Shown: positions 7,773 through 17,975 of the stretch, in pieces
How positions within the stretch are numbered: position 1 is the first letter of the stretch
Layout: each line of letters starts with the position of its first letter
Source: Undibacterium sp. Jales W-56
GTDB lineage: Bacteria; Pseudomonadota; Gammaproteobacteria; Burkholderiales; Burkholderiaceae_D
Length of the DNA stretch: 64,000 nucleotides
NCBI RefSeq assembly: GCF_025548535.1
Contig: NZ_JAJLQW010000001.1
Coordinates: forward strand, 806,001-870,000
Direction: 5' to 3'
Translations under genes and position numbers: made by a program
Notes under the pieces: model-generated
The model's database searches: none
Seen by the model: only the letters and a program-made list of their open reading frames with translations
What the model was told of the DNA's origin: nothing

Positions 7773-8819
7773 ATGCAACTTAATCGACTCTTTACATCTT
7801 TGATGATCGCATTTGTTACTGCGACAGCATCAGTTTCAGCAGTTCAAGCCGCCGATATGACAGGCGCAGGTGCAACTTTCCCTTATCCTATTTATGCCAA
7901 ATGGGCAGAAGCTTATAAAAAAGCAACGGGTAACGGTCTCAACTATCAGTCTATCGGTTCCGGTGGCGGTATCAAGCAGATTAAAGCAAAGACAGTCGAT
8001 TTCGGTGCATCCGATATGCCTTTGAAGGCAGAAGAGTTGGAAGCAGAAGGCTTGACGCAATTCCCGGCGATCATCGGTGGCGTAGTACCGGTGGTGAATC
8101 TGGAAGGCATCGCGCCAGGCAAGATGAAAATGACCGGCGATGTATTGGCCGCTATCTACATGGGTAAAATCACGAAATGGAATGCGCCGGAAATCGCCGC
8201 CATCAACCCGGGTCTGAAATTGCCAGCAGAAGAAATCACCGTAGTACATCGCTCTGACGGTTCCGGCACGACTTTCTTGTGGTCCGACTACCTGTCTAAA
8301 GTTAACCCTGAATTCAAGACCGTGGTTGGCGCCAGCACCGCAGTCAAATGGCCGGTCGGCTTGGGCGGCAAAGGTAACGAAGGCGTTGCCGCCAACGTAC
8401 AACGTATCAAGAATTCAATCGGCTATGTTGAGTATGCTTACGTCAAGCGTAACAAAATGACTTACACCTTGTTGAAAAACGCGGATGGTCAATTTGCTGA
8501 GCCAGATGATGAGAATTTCAAAGCTGCGGCAGCAGGCGCGGACTGGTCAAAAGCACCAGGCATGTACCTGGTGCTGACGAACCAGCCGGGCAAAGTTACC
8601 TGGCCTATCACTGGCGCATCGTTCATCCTGATGCACAAGGCGCAGGCAGATGCTGAAAAAGGTAAAGAAGTATTGAAGTTCTTTGACTGGGCATTTAAAA
8701 ACGGCGGCGCAATGGCAACCGAATTGGAATATGTTTCTTTGCCTCCGCCAGTAGTGAAATTGATCGAAGACGGCTGGAAAGCAAAAATTAAAGATGCTGC
8801 CGGCAAAGCCGTCTGGTAA
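7773..8819 (+). CDS. pstS: Phosphate ABC transporter substrate-binding protein PstS
   Basis: 348 residues; periplasmic receptor that hands phosphate to PstCA. The start at 7773 follows GAGG at 7764-7767 and gives a normal signal peptide (MQLNRLFTSLMIAF, cleavage after AVQA). Phosphate-binding blocks are GAGATFPYPIYAKW, GSGGGIKQIKAKTVDFGASD and HRSDGSGTTFLWSDYLSK. The frame is open further upstream, but that part spans the Pho box and is not coding. First gene of the pst-pho operon. Confidence 0.95.
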   Translation: MQLNRLFTSLMIAFVTATASVSAVQAADMTGAGATFPYPIYAKWAEAYKKATGNGLNYQSIGSGGGIKQIKAKTVDFGASDMPLKAEELEAEGLTQFPAIIGGVVPVVNLEGIAPGKMKMTGDVLAAIYMGKITKWNAPEIAAINPGLKLPAEEITVVHRSDGSGTTFLWSDYLSKVNPEFKTVVGASTAVKWPVGLGGKGNEGVAANVQRIKNSIGYVEYAYVKRNKMTYTLLKNADGQFAEPDDENFKAAAAGADWSKAPGMYLVLTNQPGKVTWPITGASFILMHKAQADAEKGKEVLKFFDWAFKNGGAMATELEYVSLPPPVVKLIEDGWKAKIKDAAGKAVW

Positions 8820-8890
8820 TCAATTGCCTTTTTGTTTGATGCAGCAATGCAAGCAATGTAATTAGTAACCTCATATAAGTCGTGCAAAGC

Positions 8891-8926
8891 AAAGTGGATG
8901 CCGCAGTCGAGAGCGGTGTCCACTTT
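8891..8926 (+). promoter_or_regulatory. Stem-loop between pstS and pstC
   Basis: AAAGTGGATGCCGC (8891-8904) pairs with GCGGTGTCCACTTT (8913-8926) as a 14-bp stem if two G-U pairs are allowed, with an 8-base loop. No T-run follows, so it is not a classical terminator. Hairpins in this place commonly stabilise the abundant pstS message or reduce read-through to the permease genes. Confidence 0.7.
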
Positions 8927-8970
8927 GTCCATAGTTCCAGAAGTCCTCTAATAAATTGGAATTGTGTTCC

Positions 8971-10029
8971 ATGCAGATACAACAACCTTCGATCGCCATG
9001 TCCACGCCCACTTCTCCCGCCAGTCCTGGCACTCTCCAGAATCATTCGCAGGATACGATTCCGGCGCAACCGGCAGAGATCAATATGGTGGCAGTCATGC
9101 GACGCCAGCAATGGCAAGATTTTTTATTCCACAAGCTGACATTTAGCTTCGCTTTATTTGTGTTGATGGTGCTGGTCGGTATCATCATCTCCCTGATTAT
9201 CCGCGCCTGGCCTGCGATGCAGGAATTTGGCCCGGCGTTCATCACGACCATTGAGTGGGACCCGGTGAATGATAAATACGGCGGTTTGATCGCAATTGTC
9301 GGCACCCTGGCGACTTCGGTGATCGCGCTGCTGATCGCTTTTCCGGTCAGCTTCGGTATCGCTTTGTTTTTGACGGAAATCTGCCCGCCTTGGCTGAAGC
9401 GTCCGCTCGGGACCGCGATTGAATTGCTGGCCGGTGTGCCAAGCATTATTTACGGCATGTGGGGCCTGTTCGTGTTTGCTCCCTTGTTCTCTGAATATAT
9501 ACAACCCGCACTGCATAAGACCTTGGGTCAATTGCCGGTGATCGGCGCGATGTTCTCCGGCCCTATGATCGGTATCGGTATTCTGGCGGCGGGCGTGATT
9601 CTGGCCATCATGATTATTCCTTTCATCTCGTCGGTGATGCGCGATGTGTTTGAAGTGGTCCCGCCGGTGCTGAAAGAATCTGCGTATGGGCTAGGCTGCA
9701 CTAAGTGGGAAGTGGTGCGCAAAATCGTGTTGCCTTACACTAAGATCGGCGTCGTCGGTGGCGTCATGCTGGGTCTGGGGCGCGCCTTGGGCGAGACCAT
9801 GGCGATTACCTTTGTGATCGGTAATGCGCATAAATTATCCTGGTCGCTGTTCGCAGCGGGCAATAGTATTGCCTCCACATTGGCGAATGAATTCGCTGAG
9901 GCTGAGACGGTATTGCATACCTCGTCGCTGTTCTTGCTCGGACTGATTCTGTTTGTGATTACCTTTGTCGTGTTGTCGGCTGCCAAGTTGATGCTGTTGG
10001 GCTTAAGTAAAAAAGAAGGTGCAAAATGA
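8971..10029 (+). CDS. pstC: Phosphate ABC transporter permease PstC
   Basis: About 352 residues with six membrane helices and an N-terminal cytoplasmic extension of ~45 residues. The first helix is [20 protein letters not shown]; the permease core includes [18 protein letters not shown], characteristic of PstC, and the coupling loop [20 protein letters not shown], which contacts PstB. The start is uncertain: ATG 8971 was used, ATG 8998 (MSTPTSPAS) is equally possible and neither has a good ribosome site. The stop overlaps the pstA start (ATGA). Confidence 0.93.
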   Translation: MQIQQPSIAMSTPTSPASPGTLQNHSQDTIPAQPAEINMVAVMRRQQWQDFLFHKLTFSFALFVLMVLVGIIISLIIRAWPAMQEFGPAFITTIEWDPVNDKYGGLIAIVGTLATSVIALLIAFPVSFGIALFLTEICPPWLKRPLGTAIELLAGVPSIIYGMWGLFVFAPLFSEYIQPALHKTLGQLPVIGAMFSGPMIGIGILAAGVILAIMIIPFISSVMRDVFEVVPPVLKESAYGLGCTKWEVVRKIVLPYTKIGVVGGVMLGLGRALGETMAITFVIGNAHKLSWSLFAAGNSIASTLANEFAEAETVLHTSSLFLLGLILFVITFVVLSAAKLMLLGLSKKEGAK

Positions 10030-10922
10030 GCGATAACTATATGGCGCCTAAGCTTTTGCCGTTAAATTCTTCCCCGGATAATCCGGTTTATAAGCGTCGG
10101 CTCCTGATGCACAAAATAGGTATTGCCCTGTCCTCGCTGGCGATGGCCCTGGGTGTGTTTTTCCTGATGTGGATTCTGGCCACCTTATTGGTCAAGGGCG
10201 TCTCCGCGATCAGTCTGGCGATGTTTGTGGAAACTACACCGGCTCCCGGTAGCGATGGCGGCGGTTTGATGAACGCGATTGTCGGTAGTTTCATGATGGT
10301 TGGTTTTGCGACCCTGATCAGCACGCCTATCGGTATCCTGGCGGGCATCTATCTCGCCGAATACGGCGACAAGAGCTGGTTCGGCGGGGTGACTCGCTTC
10401 GTGACGGACATCATGTTATCCGCGCCATCGATCGTGATTGGCTTGTTCGTGTATGCGATCTATGTGTATAACGTGAAACATTTTTCCGGCTGGGCCGGCA
10501 GTCTGTCCATCTCTTTAATCGCGATTCCGGTGGTGGTTCGTACGACCGACAATATGCTGGGTCTGGTACCGACGAGTTTGCGTGAAGCGGCTTTTGCACT
10601 CGGCGCACCGCGTTGGAAAGTCGCATTGCTGATACGTCTGCGGGCGGTCAAAGCGGGCGTCGTGACCGGGATTTTGCTGGCGGTGGCACGTATCTCCGGA
10701 GAGACCGCGCCTTTGTTGTTCACTGCGCTGAACAACCAGTTTTATAACGGCAATATGAATAAACCGATGGCGAATTTACCGGTCGTGATTTACCAGTTTG
10801 CCATGAGCCCCTACGACAACTGGCGCGAGCTGGCCTGGGGCGGCGCTTTGCTGATTACCTTTAGTGTGTTGGGACTGAATATATTGTCACGCACCATGTT
10901 CAACCAAAAAGTTCAGAACTAA
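10026..10922 (+). CDS. pstA: Phosphate ABC transporter permease PstA
   Basis: 298 residues with six membrane helices. Landmarks are [13 protein letters not shown] after the second helix, [17 protein letters not shown] and the coupling helix [19 protein letters not shown]. It forms the inner-membrane channel with PstC. Translation is coupled to pstC through a four-base overlap. Confidence 0.95.
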   Translation: MSDNYMAPKLLPLNSSPDNPVYKRRLLMHKIGIALSSLAMALGVFFLMWILATLLVKGVSAISLAMFVETTPAPGSDGGGLMNAIVGSFMMVGFATLISTPIGILAGIYLAEYGDKSWFGGVTRFVTDIMLSAPSIVIGLFVYAIYVYNVKHFSGWAGSLSISLIAIPVVVRTTDNMLGLVPTSLREAAFALGAPRWKVALLIRLRAVKAGVVTGILLAVARISGETAPLLFTALNNQFYNGNMNKPMANLPVVIYQFAMSPYDNWRELAWGGALLITFSVLGLNILSRTMFNQKVQN

Positions 10923-10938
10923 TTCCTTGGAAACCATA

Positions 10939-11736
10939 ATGACAATGACCATGACAGAGCCGGCAGCATCGATGACAGATAGCAAAATGGCGATCGAAAT
11001 TTCAGGTTTGAATTTTTTCTATGGCGCGACTCGCAGCCTGCGCGATATCAACCTGAATATCCGCGACAAAAAAGTCACTTCCTTTATCGGCCCGTCCGGT
11101 TGCGGTAAATCGACTCTGCTGCGCACCCTGAACCGTATGTACGATCTGTATCCAGGCCAGCGTGCCGAAGGCAAGATCATGTACGCAGGTAAAAATATTC
11201 TTGATACGAAGCAAGACATCAACTTGTTGCGCGCTAAAGTCGGCATGGTGTTCCAGAAGCCGACACCGTTCCCGATGTCGGTATACGACAACATCGCGTT
11301 CGGTGTGCGCCTGTATGAGAATCTGTCCAAAGGTGAGATGGATGAACGCGTTGAATGGTCTTTGAAAAAAGCTGCGCTGTGGACTGAGGTCAAAGACAAG
11401 CTGAACAAGAGCGGCCTGAGTTTGTCCGGCGGTCAGCAACAGCGTTTGTGCATCGCCCGTGGCGTCTCAGTCAAGCCCGATGTGCTGTTGCTGGATGAGC
11501 CGACTTCTGCACTGGATCCGATTTCAACCGTCAAGATCGAAGAACTGATCCATGAGCTGAAAGAGGATTACACCATTGCAATCGTCACGCACAATATGCA
11601 ACAGGCGGCGCGCTGCTCGGACTTCACGGCGTACATGTATCTGGGCGAATTGGTGGAATTTGGTGAGACCGACCAGATTTTTATGAATCCTGTGAAAAAA
11701 GAGACGCAGGACTACATCACGGGTCGTTTCGGCTAG
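10939..11736 (+). CDS. pstB: Phosphate ABC transporter ATP-binding protein PstB
   Basis: 265 residues. Walker [10 protein letters not shown], the ABC signature LSGGQQQR and Walker [13 protein letters not shown] are all present, with the PstB-specific [15 protein letters not shown] after the P-loop. The ATG at 10939 was taken; an in-frame TTG lies 12 bases upstream, and the next Met residues cannot be excluded. It energises the PstCA channel and, with PhoU, passes phosphate status to PhoR. Confidence 0.95.
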   Translation: MTMTMTEPAASMTDSKMAIEISGLNFFYGATRSLRDINLNIRDKKVTSFIGPSGCGKSTLLRTLNRMYDLYPGQRAEGKIMYAGKNILDTKQDINLLRAKVGMVFQKPTPFPMSVYDNIAFGVRLYENLSKGEMDERVEWSLKKAALWTEVKDKLNKSGLSLSGGQQQRLCIARGVSVKPDVLLLDEPTSALDPISTVKIEELIHELKEDYTIAIVTHNMQQAARCSDFTAYMYLGELVEFGETDQIFMNPVKKETQDYITGRFG

Positions 11737-11780
11737 TCATGTATTCCCGTAAATCCAATTCCCGGGCGCATATCGGCGTT

Positions 11781-11818
11781 ACAAATGCCCGCAATACCGG
11801 CGTATTGCTGCGCTTTGT
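11781..11818 (+). other. Stem-loop between pstB and phoU
   Basis: GCAATAC (11791-11797) and GTATTGC (11802-11808) form a perfect 7-bp stem around CGGC, and ACAAA (11781-11785) pairs with TTTGT (11814-11818) further out across an unpaired region. There is no T-run. It may protect or process the polycistronic message, or be a decayed intergenic repeat. Confidence 0.5.
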
Positions 11819-11929
11819 GCCTTGATCTGCATCCCGGTAATTGAATTTCCAGAAGCACATCGCACTTGACAATAACACCGAAAATAATCGGAATAATTAA
11901 GCAAAAAATTGCACATTTAGGAGCAGACC

Positions 11930-12640
11930 GTGACAGGCGAACATTCTTCAAAACAGTATGACAATGATCTGGAAACGATTCGTTCCAAAGTCTTGTTGAT
12001 GGGTGGTTTGGTGGAGAGTCATTTCCATGATGCGATTTCGTGCTTCCGCACCGGTAATGCCGAACATGCCGAGCAAGTGATTAAGTCCGACCTGGAAGTT
12101 AACCGTCTGGAAGTCATGCTCGACGATATGTGCAGCCACCTGATCGTCAAGCGTCAGCCGGCCGCGAATGATTTGCGTACCGTGATGGCGACTGGCAAGG
12201 TGATTACCGATCTGGAGCGGATTGGCGACGAGTCGACCAAGATTGCCCGCATTTCACGCGATGCGAGTCTGGCACGTAAGCAAGTCGCGCTCTTCAATGG
12301 CTATGATGCGGTGCGCGTCCTGGCGGCGAGTGTCGGCGACATGTTGCATCAGTCACTCGATGCATTTGCGCGGCTGGATCAAGCCAAGGCGGTACAACTG
12401 ATTGCCCAGGATGCTCTGATCGATAACGATTTTCGCTCCATCATGCGTAACCTGATTACCTTCATGATGGAAGATCCGACCACGATTTCTTCGACACTGG
12501 ATGCCTTATGGGTCGCCAAGGCGATTGAGCGGATTGGCGATCATGCCAAAAACATCGCAGAACACACGATCTATATCGTCGAGGGTAAAGATATCCGTCA
12601 CTCCGATTATGTAGCGACTAAACAAGAGCAAAGTAACTAA
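11930..12640 (+). CDS. phoU: Phosphate signalling protein PhoU
   Basis: 236 residues starting at GTG, chosen because AGGAG (11919-11923) lies six bases before it. Two PhoU helical repeats are visible, with conserved DLEVNRLEVMLDD and LERIGDESTKIARI in the first and IERIGDHAKNIAEH in the second; the acidic residues bind metal clusters in this family. PhoU links PstB to PhoR and keeps the Pho regulon off when phosphate is sufficient. Confidence 0.95.
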   Translation: MTGEHSSKQYDNDLETIRSKVLLMGGLVESHFHDAISCFRTGNAEHAEQVIKSDLEVNRLEVMLDDMCSHLIVKRQPAANDLRTVMATGKVITDLERIGDESTKIARISRDASLARKQVALFNGYDAVRVLAASVGDMLHQSLDAFARLDQAKAVQLIAQDALIDNDFRSIMRNLITFMMEDPTTISSTLDALWVAKAIERIGDHAKNIAEHTIYIVEGKDIRHSDYVATKQEQSN

Positions 12641-12648
12641 TTCATTCT

Positions 12649-13341
12649 ATGATGGCTGCTGACAAGACTACAATTCTCATCGTTGAAGATGAACCCGCAA
12701 TCGTCGAACTGGTGACGTTTACTTTGCGTGCCAGCGGATGGAACACCTACGCGGTGAACAACACGGCAGAGGCCTGGGAATTCATTCAGCGCCGCACGCC
12801 GCAACTGGTGCTGCTCGACTGGATGCTGCCAGACCAGAGCGGTTTGCGTCTCTTGTCCAAGATCCGTGGCGACCGTCAGTTGAACGAAGTGCCGGTGATC
12901 ATGCTGACCGCAAAAAGCATGGAAGAAGACAAGATCGCCGGCCTCGATCATGGTGCCGACGATTATGTGACCAAGCCGTTTTCGCCCAGGGAATTGACGG
13001 CGCGCATCAAAGCGCTATTGCGTCGCAAGAGTCCTGAGCATGCGCAAAGCGCCTTGGCCGCCGGTTCCGTTGTGTTGGATCCGGTCAGTTGCACGGTCAA
13101 GATCGATGAGCAAAAAATCGATATCGGTCATGCCGAATACAAGCTGCTGAAATTCTTCATGGCGCATCCTGAGCGCGTATTCTCGCGCAGCCAGTTACTC
13201 GATAAAGTCTGGGGCGACCATGTCGTGATCGAAGAACGCACAGTAGACGTCCATGTGCTGCGTCTGCGTAAAGTATTGAAGAATGCGGAGTCGCTGATTA
13301 AAACGGTGCGCAGCGTCGGATACATGTTGTCTGAGAAGTAG
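12649..13341 (+). CDS. phoB: Phosphate regulon response regulator PhoB
   Basis: 230 residues. Receiver domain: acidic pocket VEDEP near residue 14, phosphoacceptor D57 in VLLDWMLPDQSG, and conserved lysine in VTKPFSPREL. The C-terminal winged helix of the OmpR family (residues ~130-228) ends RTVDVHVLRLRKVL...KTVRSVGYML. The sequence is much closer to PhoB than to other OmpR members and it sits in the pst-phoU-phoR operon. Its predicted targets in this window are the four Pho boxes at 1.4, 2.1, 7.6 and 7.65 kb. Start at either of two adjacent ATGs. Confidence 0.95.
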   Translation: MMAADKTTILIVEDEPAIVELVTFTLRASGWNTYAVNNTAEAWEFIQRRTPQLVLLDWMLPDQSGLRLLSKIRGDRQLNEVPVIMLTAKSMEEDKIAGLDHGADDYVTKPFSPRELTARIKALLRRKSPEHAQSALAAGSVVLDPVSCTVKIDEQKIDIGHAEYKLLKFFMAHPERVFSRSQLLDKVWGDHVVIEERTVDVHVLRLRKVLKNAESLIKTVRSVGYMLSEK

Positions 13342-13396
13342 ATCCGCCCCTTTAAGCTGCTGCTCCGGATCTCGCTTTATTGTCATGGAATTTTGA

Positions 13397-13478
13397 GATA
13401 CTCCCCCCGTAATGAATAAAAAATAGCCCAATCCGCACATTATTGTTGGTGGATTGAAATATACAGGGGGAGAGTATC
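13397..13478. repeat. 80-bp palindromic repeat family, copy 1
   Basis: Terminal inverted repeats GATACTCCCCC and GGGGGAGAGTATC enclose GCCCAATCCGCACAT (13426-13440) and an ATTGAAA-ATAC block. The same architecture recurs at 45915-45994, including 14 of 15 matching bases in the central block. It fills the gap between phoB and phoR. Confidence 0.7.
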
Positions 13479-13506
13479 TTTCTCTTGGGTTTACTTAGGC
13501 TAGTCA

Positions 13507-14811
13507 ATGCATCCTCACTTAATTTTTTGGATCTCTGCCGCCGTGCGTATTCTGGTGGTGCTGGGTCTGTCCGCTGCGGCTGGTTTCGTATGGGGTCCGA
13601 TACCCGGTTTAATCCTTGCCGTGATCGGCGTGATCGTTCTGATCGTTGTGCAGTTATTTTTTCTGCTGCGCTTATCGGACTGGCTGGATAAACCGAATAT
13701 TTCCCGTTTGCCGGATGGCTGGGGCGCCTGGACCGAAGTGTTTTCCCGCTTGTATCGCCTGCGCCGCGGCGATGAGAAAAATCAGACCGAGCTGGCCGAA
13801 TGGCTGGCGCGCTTTCGCCAGGCCATGACCTTGTTACCTGATGGCGTCGTGATCATGGACGATGTCCTGTTTCTCGAATGGTGCAACCCCGCCGCAGAAA
13901 GTCATCTCGGCCTGAGCCTGAAACAAGACAAGGGTATGCGAATTACCAATCTGGTGCGCAGTCCTGAGTTCATGGATTACATCATCCTTGGTCGCTATGA
14001 CGTGCCGCTGACCTTATCGTTCCGCGAACGCAAGCTGATCGTCCACATTATCCCGTTTGAAAACCGCAGACAGATTCTGGTGACCCATGACGTCACCGAA
14101 TCTGAACGGATCGACATGATGCGCCGCGACTTTATCGCGAATGCTTCCCATGAATTGCGTACGCCGCTCACCGTGATCAACGGCTTTTTAGAGATCGCTT
14201 CATTGCAGCCGGATCTCGATGCCTCGACTCGCCTGTCGCATCTGAAATTGATGGCAGAGCAGGGCGATCGCATGCAGCGTCTGGTCGAGGATATGCTGAC
14301 CCTGACGCGTCTGGAATCGATGGACTATCCGATGCGCCCGGACCGCATCGACATGCGCGCCATGCTGGAGCAGATACTTGAAGAGGCACATGCCTTATCC
14401 GCCGGCCGTCACACCGTCACGCTGGAATTCGACGGCCCGAATATTCTCGGCAGCACCGATGAAATACGCAGCGCCCTGACCAATCTGGTAACCAATGCGA
14501 TTCGCTACACGCCAGAGCATGGCGAAATCAAACTGATCTGGAAGAATCTGCCGCAGGGTCCGAAATTCATCGTGCAAGATAATGGCATAGGCATCAGCGC
14601 CGAACATATTTCCCGACTGACAGAACGTTTCTATCGCGTCGATAAAAGCCGCTCGCGCGAAACCCAGGGCACCGGCCTGGGACTGGCGATTGTCAAGCAT
14701 GTTTTATTGCGCCACAAGGCGAGCCTGATGATTGAGTCGATACCCGAGGTCGGCAGTAAATTCTGTGCACAATTCCCGGCGGTGGCGGTGGTACCGGATG
14801 AACTGCTCTGA
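13507..14811 (+). CDS. phoR: Phosphate regulon sensor histidine kinase PhoR
   Basis: 434 residues. Two N-terminal helices (about residues 5-55) with almost no periplasmic loop, as in PhoR; a PAS domain around residues 95-190; HisKA with H215 in NASHELRTPLTVINGF; then the HATPase with N box LVTNAIRYTPEHG and G boxes DNGIGI and GTGLGLAIVKH. It phosphorylates PhoB when phosphate is scarce and is restrained by the Pst-PhoU complex. An 80-bp repeat separates it from phoB, so it may need its own translation signal; no strong ribosome site is visible. Confidence 0.95.
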   Translation: MHPHLIFWISAAVRILVVLGLSAAAGFVWGPIPGLILAVIGVIVLIVVQLFFLLRLSDWLDKPNISRLPDGWGAWTEVFSRLYRLRRGDEKNQTELAEWLARFRQAMTLLPDGVVIMDDVLFLEWCNPAAESHLGLSLKQDKGMRITNLVRSPEFMDYIILGRYDVPLTLSFRERKLIVHIIPFENRRQILVTHDVTESERIDMMRRDFIANASHELRTPLTVINGFLEIASLQPDLDASTRLSHLKLMAEQGDRMQRLVEDMLTLTRLESMDYPMRPDRIDMRAMLEQILEEAHALSAGRHTVTLEFDGPNILGSTDEIRSALTNLVTNAIRYTPEHGEIKLIWKNLPQGPKFIVQDNGIGISAEHISRLTERFYRVDKSRSRETQGTGLGLAIVKHVLLRHKASLMIESIPEVGSKFCAQFPAVAVVPDELL

Positions 14812-14884
14812 TTTGCATGGATGAGTTAAAAAGAGCCAAGCGTTAAGATTGAAATTACAGCCAATGATGCTGAGAAGGGCTTTA

Positions 14885-14918
14885 AAATCCCTTCTCCCGC
14901 AAGCGGGAGAGGGGATTT
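14885..14918. terminator. Strong hairpin between converging genes
   Basis: AAATCCCTTCTCCCGC (14885-14900) pairs with GCGGGAGAGGGGATTT (14903-14918) with one G-U pair. It lies between phoR and the gene ending at 14976 on the other strand, so it could serve as a two-way terminator. The CTCCCGCAAGCGGGAG core is a common intergenic motif in betaproteobacteria, so a repeat origin is likely. Confidence 0.6.
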
Positions 14919-14975
14919 CTGATAGATGGCTGACGAATTCAGCCGGGAAAAAATTCACCTTGAACCCGCCTAGAC

Positions 14976-16406
14976 TCACCGCAAACTGATCGTCTGTTTT
15001 TTCCACACCGGATCTTGCCATCGATAGAACAGGCTTAAAGAACTTGGATTGTCGGCCCAGCGCTCTACCAGTAAAGACTCGCCGCTCACTACTTCGAAGC
15101 TGCGCTTATAGCGACCGTCAATACGCGCTTCTCTTGCCATCAATAGCTTGGTGGTGCCCGGCACCCAACCGGCAAATTCTGCATAACCCAAATCCGGTTC
15201 CGCCGCGGCTGGCGGGATCACATCGATGACCCAGTCTTTGCCCGTTTGATGGAATAGCCACATCTCGCGCCAGCTATCCATCGGTTGTACTGCCAGGGTC
15301 AGTGCGGTATGTTGCGCATTGCTTCTGGCGGAGGCGTTCCATACCAGGCTATAGGTACAGCGCTGTGCCAGCGGGGTTTTAATGTCGTGCTTGGCGTCTA
15401 GCAGTGCGACGCAGGTTTCACCGGCTTGTCCCGGAGTGGTGACAATGCGCAGGGTTTTGCTGTCGCCTGATGCGGGCAGCGGCGCCGGTTCTGCGGCCCA
15501 GCGCATGCTGCCTGTGCGTACGCCTGCCTCGGCATAACTGAGCAGGTCCTCGTCGCTCATTTCGCTCTTATTCACGCCGGCCAATTCGGTCAAGGCACGA
15601 TTCGCTGCGGGTACGCTGTTCTCGCCTTTGCGCTGACGCTGAAACGCAATGCTGGACCAGACGCCGGCACGGCGCATGCGGATGCGGTTTTTCTGATATT
15701 CGGGCAATTCGCTGATATCGACCCGATCGAGTACCTCGGCGCGCCACAGATCTAGGCTGCTGCGCTCGCTCGGCCGCGTAGCCGGATCGATGCAGTCGGG
15801 GCGTGTCAATGCCAGCGCGGCTTTGGCTTTTTGCGTCTGACTGGCAGTCATCGCCAGCACGCGACGGAAGGCTTCGCCGTCGTAACAGAGCTGGATGCGG
15901 CCGTCACGTTCTATGCCTTTCAGGTTGACGCCGTAATAGGCCGCAACTTCCAGATGCGCGGAGAGTTGCGTCTCGCTTTGTCTGACCGCTGGATTGACGG
16001 TCTTGCTGGATGCGCGGCGCGCCAGGCGTTCTGCCATGCCGCCCAGGGCATCGAAGGCTTCGGCATTGATCGCCTGGGCCGGTGCGGCTTTCAGGAAGGC
16101 GGCGGTGTAGGCAATACCCAGGGCTTCGGCCCCCGGCGTGTCGCGCAGGAAGCGTACGACGGACAACAGTTCCGGCGCATCGTCGGGTTTGGTCGAGACT
16201 ATCCTGACCTGACTGGCCTTGATATAACCGGCGCGCTCGCGGCGGTGATCGTAGACTTGCAGGTAGTCGAGTTTTTCTCCGCGAATTTCCAGGCTATCGC
16301 CTTGCCAGAGCACAGCTTGCTGTTGCGCGCTGTCTTTGGGCGAGGCGCGCAATTGCGCTTGATCCTGGGTCACGATGGCAAGGACGGTGATGGCAGCAGC
16401 TAACAT
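14976..16406 (-). CDS. Exported protein with SH3-like domain, unknown function
   Basis: 476 residues. The start is a short hydrophobic segment ([13 protein letters not shown]), probably a signal peptide. Residues ~18-70 look like a bacterial SH3 domain ([40 protein letters not shown]). The rest, about 400 residues, is mostly helical ([34 protein letters not shown]) with a beta-rich C-terminal part, and is of no family I recognise. It begins two bases after the stop of the SPFH gene, so the two form an operon and may act together at the envelope. Confidence 0.7.
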   Translation of the reverse strand: MLAAAITVLAIVTQDQAQLRASPKDSAQQQAVLWQGDSLEIRGEKLDYLQVYDHRRERAGYIKASQVRIVSTKPDDAPELLSVVRFLRDTPGAEALGIAYTAAFLKAAPAQAINAEAFDALGGMAERLARRASSKTVNPAVRQSETQLSAHLEVAAYYGVNLKGIERDGRIQLCYDGEAFRRVLAMTASQTQKAKAALALTRPDCIDPATRPSERSSLDLWRAEVLDRVDISELPEYQKNRIRMRRAGVWSSIAFQRQRKGENSVPAANRALTELAGVNKSEMSDEDLLSYAEAGVRTGSMRWAAEPAPLPASGDSKTLRIVTTPGQAGETCVALLDAKHDIKTPLAQRCTYSLVWNASARSNAQHTALTLAVQPMDSWREMWLFHQTGKDWVIDVIPPAAAEPDLGYAEFAGWVPGTTKLLMAREARIDGRYKRSFEVVSGESLLVERWADNPSSLSLFYRWQDPVWKKQTISLR

Positions 16407-16408
16407 GA

Positions 16409-17716
16409 TTATTGGCTTTCTTCAGTGGCAGTTGTTTGTGTCTCTGTTTGCGTCTGTAACTGGGCTTGCTGATTTTTTCCCGCACCCAATAAAGCGGCGC
16501 CGATGAAGCTGCCATCTGTTGGCGTTGGTGCGATGATCACAGAAATCTTGTCGGACAATTTATCGGCCATGGTTTTTTGGATCAGCAATGGGTGCTTGCT
16601 TAACAGCGCGCCATCGCGTTCCAGTTGGGCGCTGGCGACTTTGCCGACCAGGTCCTGGCGATAGGCCTCGGCGTCTGCCAGTTTGCGGCGTGAATCCGCT
16701 TCGCCAGCGGCTTCGATGATGCGAGCCTGGGCTGAGCCTTCTGAGGTTTTGATGCGCGAGATTTTTTCCGCTTCGGCTTCAAATTGCCTTTGTTCGATTT
16801 GCTTCTGTTTGAATGGCAGCACATGTTTCATCGCTTCTTCCTGTGCTTTGGCGGCGATGATCTGCTCGCTGGCGGCGGCTTCTGCATTTTTTTCACGGCG
16901 GATTTTTTCTGCATCGGCTTCGAGCGCGGTTTGTTGCACTTGTTTACCTTTCAGCTCCAGCGTGTAACGCATTTTTTCGCTTTCTAATTCTTCTGCGAGG
17001 AGTTTTTCCATGCCGACTTTGTAATCGGCTGGCAGATCCACTTTACCCATCATCACGCTACGCAGGAGGATGCCGTCTGCGGCGAGTTTGGGCTTGAGTT
17101 CGGCTTCTATCAATTGCTGGATTTCCTGACGTTTGCTGGAAAAAATCTCCCTTACGGTGTAGCGGGTGAAGGCCTTGTAGATCACGCCTTGCACTGCGGG
17201 TTCGACGATTTCGCCATTGATATCTTGCGGCAGGTTTTTGCTCATGCCTGTCAATTTAGCGGGATCGAGCCCATAACGTATCGTCAGGTCGACTCCGATT
17301 GATAAACCCTCTATCGACTGGAAAGGCGCTTCGCCATTGGCTTTAGCGCTTTTCACCGGACGGTAGGTTTGATCGAGCAGGGAGTAACGGCGCAATTCAT
17401 GGATGCCGGGGATCGCCATCACGGTACCAGCACGCATTTCTTCCGAGACGCCGGTCAGTTGGTTGATGCGGATACCGACGTCACCGCGTTCTATTTTTTG
17501 GATAGGCGGATGTTGCACCACTGCGTAGCCCGCGGCGCCGATGACGGCCAGAATTGCAAGGCGTTTGACAGTTTTTCCGCCGTGAGTCTTGATGCCATCA
17601 GAAACGCTGCCGGACATTGTATTCGCGAATCCGCCGGAAATATTGCGCATACCGGATATGCTTTTGGATAATGTGGAACGGATGGCTTGTACGATGGTTT
17701 TGATACGGTCAGACAT
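16409..17716 (-). CDS. SPFH/band 7 (prohibitin-like) membrane protein
   Basis: 435 residues. A transmembrane helix ([15 protein letters not shown], about residues 53-67) is followed by the SPFH domain ([50 protein letters not shown]), then a long coiled coil rich in Glu/Ala/Lys (~residues 215-385) and a Gln/Thr-rich tail. Topology and order match prohibitin/HflK-type scaffold proteins that form large membrane rings. AGGAGA before the ATG supports the start. It lies 259 bases from a divergent two-component system, with a small hairpin at 17881-17896 between them. Confidence 0.82.
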   Translation of the reverse strand: MSDRIKTIVQAIRSTLSKSISGMRNISGGFANTMSGSVSDGIKTHGGKTVKRLAILAVIGAAGYAVVQHPPIQKIERGDVGIRINQLTGVSEEMRAGTVMAIPGIHELRRYSLLDQTYRPVKSAKANGEAPFQSIEGLSIGVDLTIRYGLDPAKLTGMSKNLPQDINGEIVEPAVQGVIYKAFTRYTVREIFSSKRQEIQQLIEAELKPKLAADGILLRSVMMGKVDLPADYKVGMEKLLAEELESEKMRYTLELKGKQVQQTALEADAEKIRREKNAEAAASEQIIAAKAQEEAMKHVLPFKQKQIEQRQFEAEAEKISRIKTSEGSAQARIIEAAGEADSRRKLADAEAYRQDLVGKVASAQLERDGALLSKHPLLIQKTMADKLSDKISVIIAPTPTDGSFIGAALLGAGKNQQAQLQTQTETQTTATEESQ

Positions 17717-17975
17717 GGCATTCTCCTATGAAGTTTTGGTTCGGGCGCTGCGCCTATTCGCTGCTGTTCCCTGAGACACATCATGCGACTGAGCGAGCGG
17801 AAGAATCAACGAGGCAGCCGTGCCAGTATCTTCATCGCTCCTGAGCGCTTGCTCCGTCAGCGGAAGCGGCGGAAGAGCGTGTGAGTAAAAACTCACAGCC
17901 AGCCATATGACTTTTGCGCCGAAAGCGTGGATACTTCGGTGATCAGAGATCAGAACCAGGCAGGAGCAGCACAAC

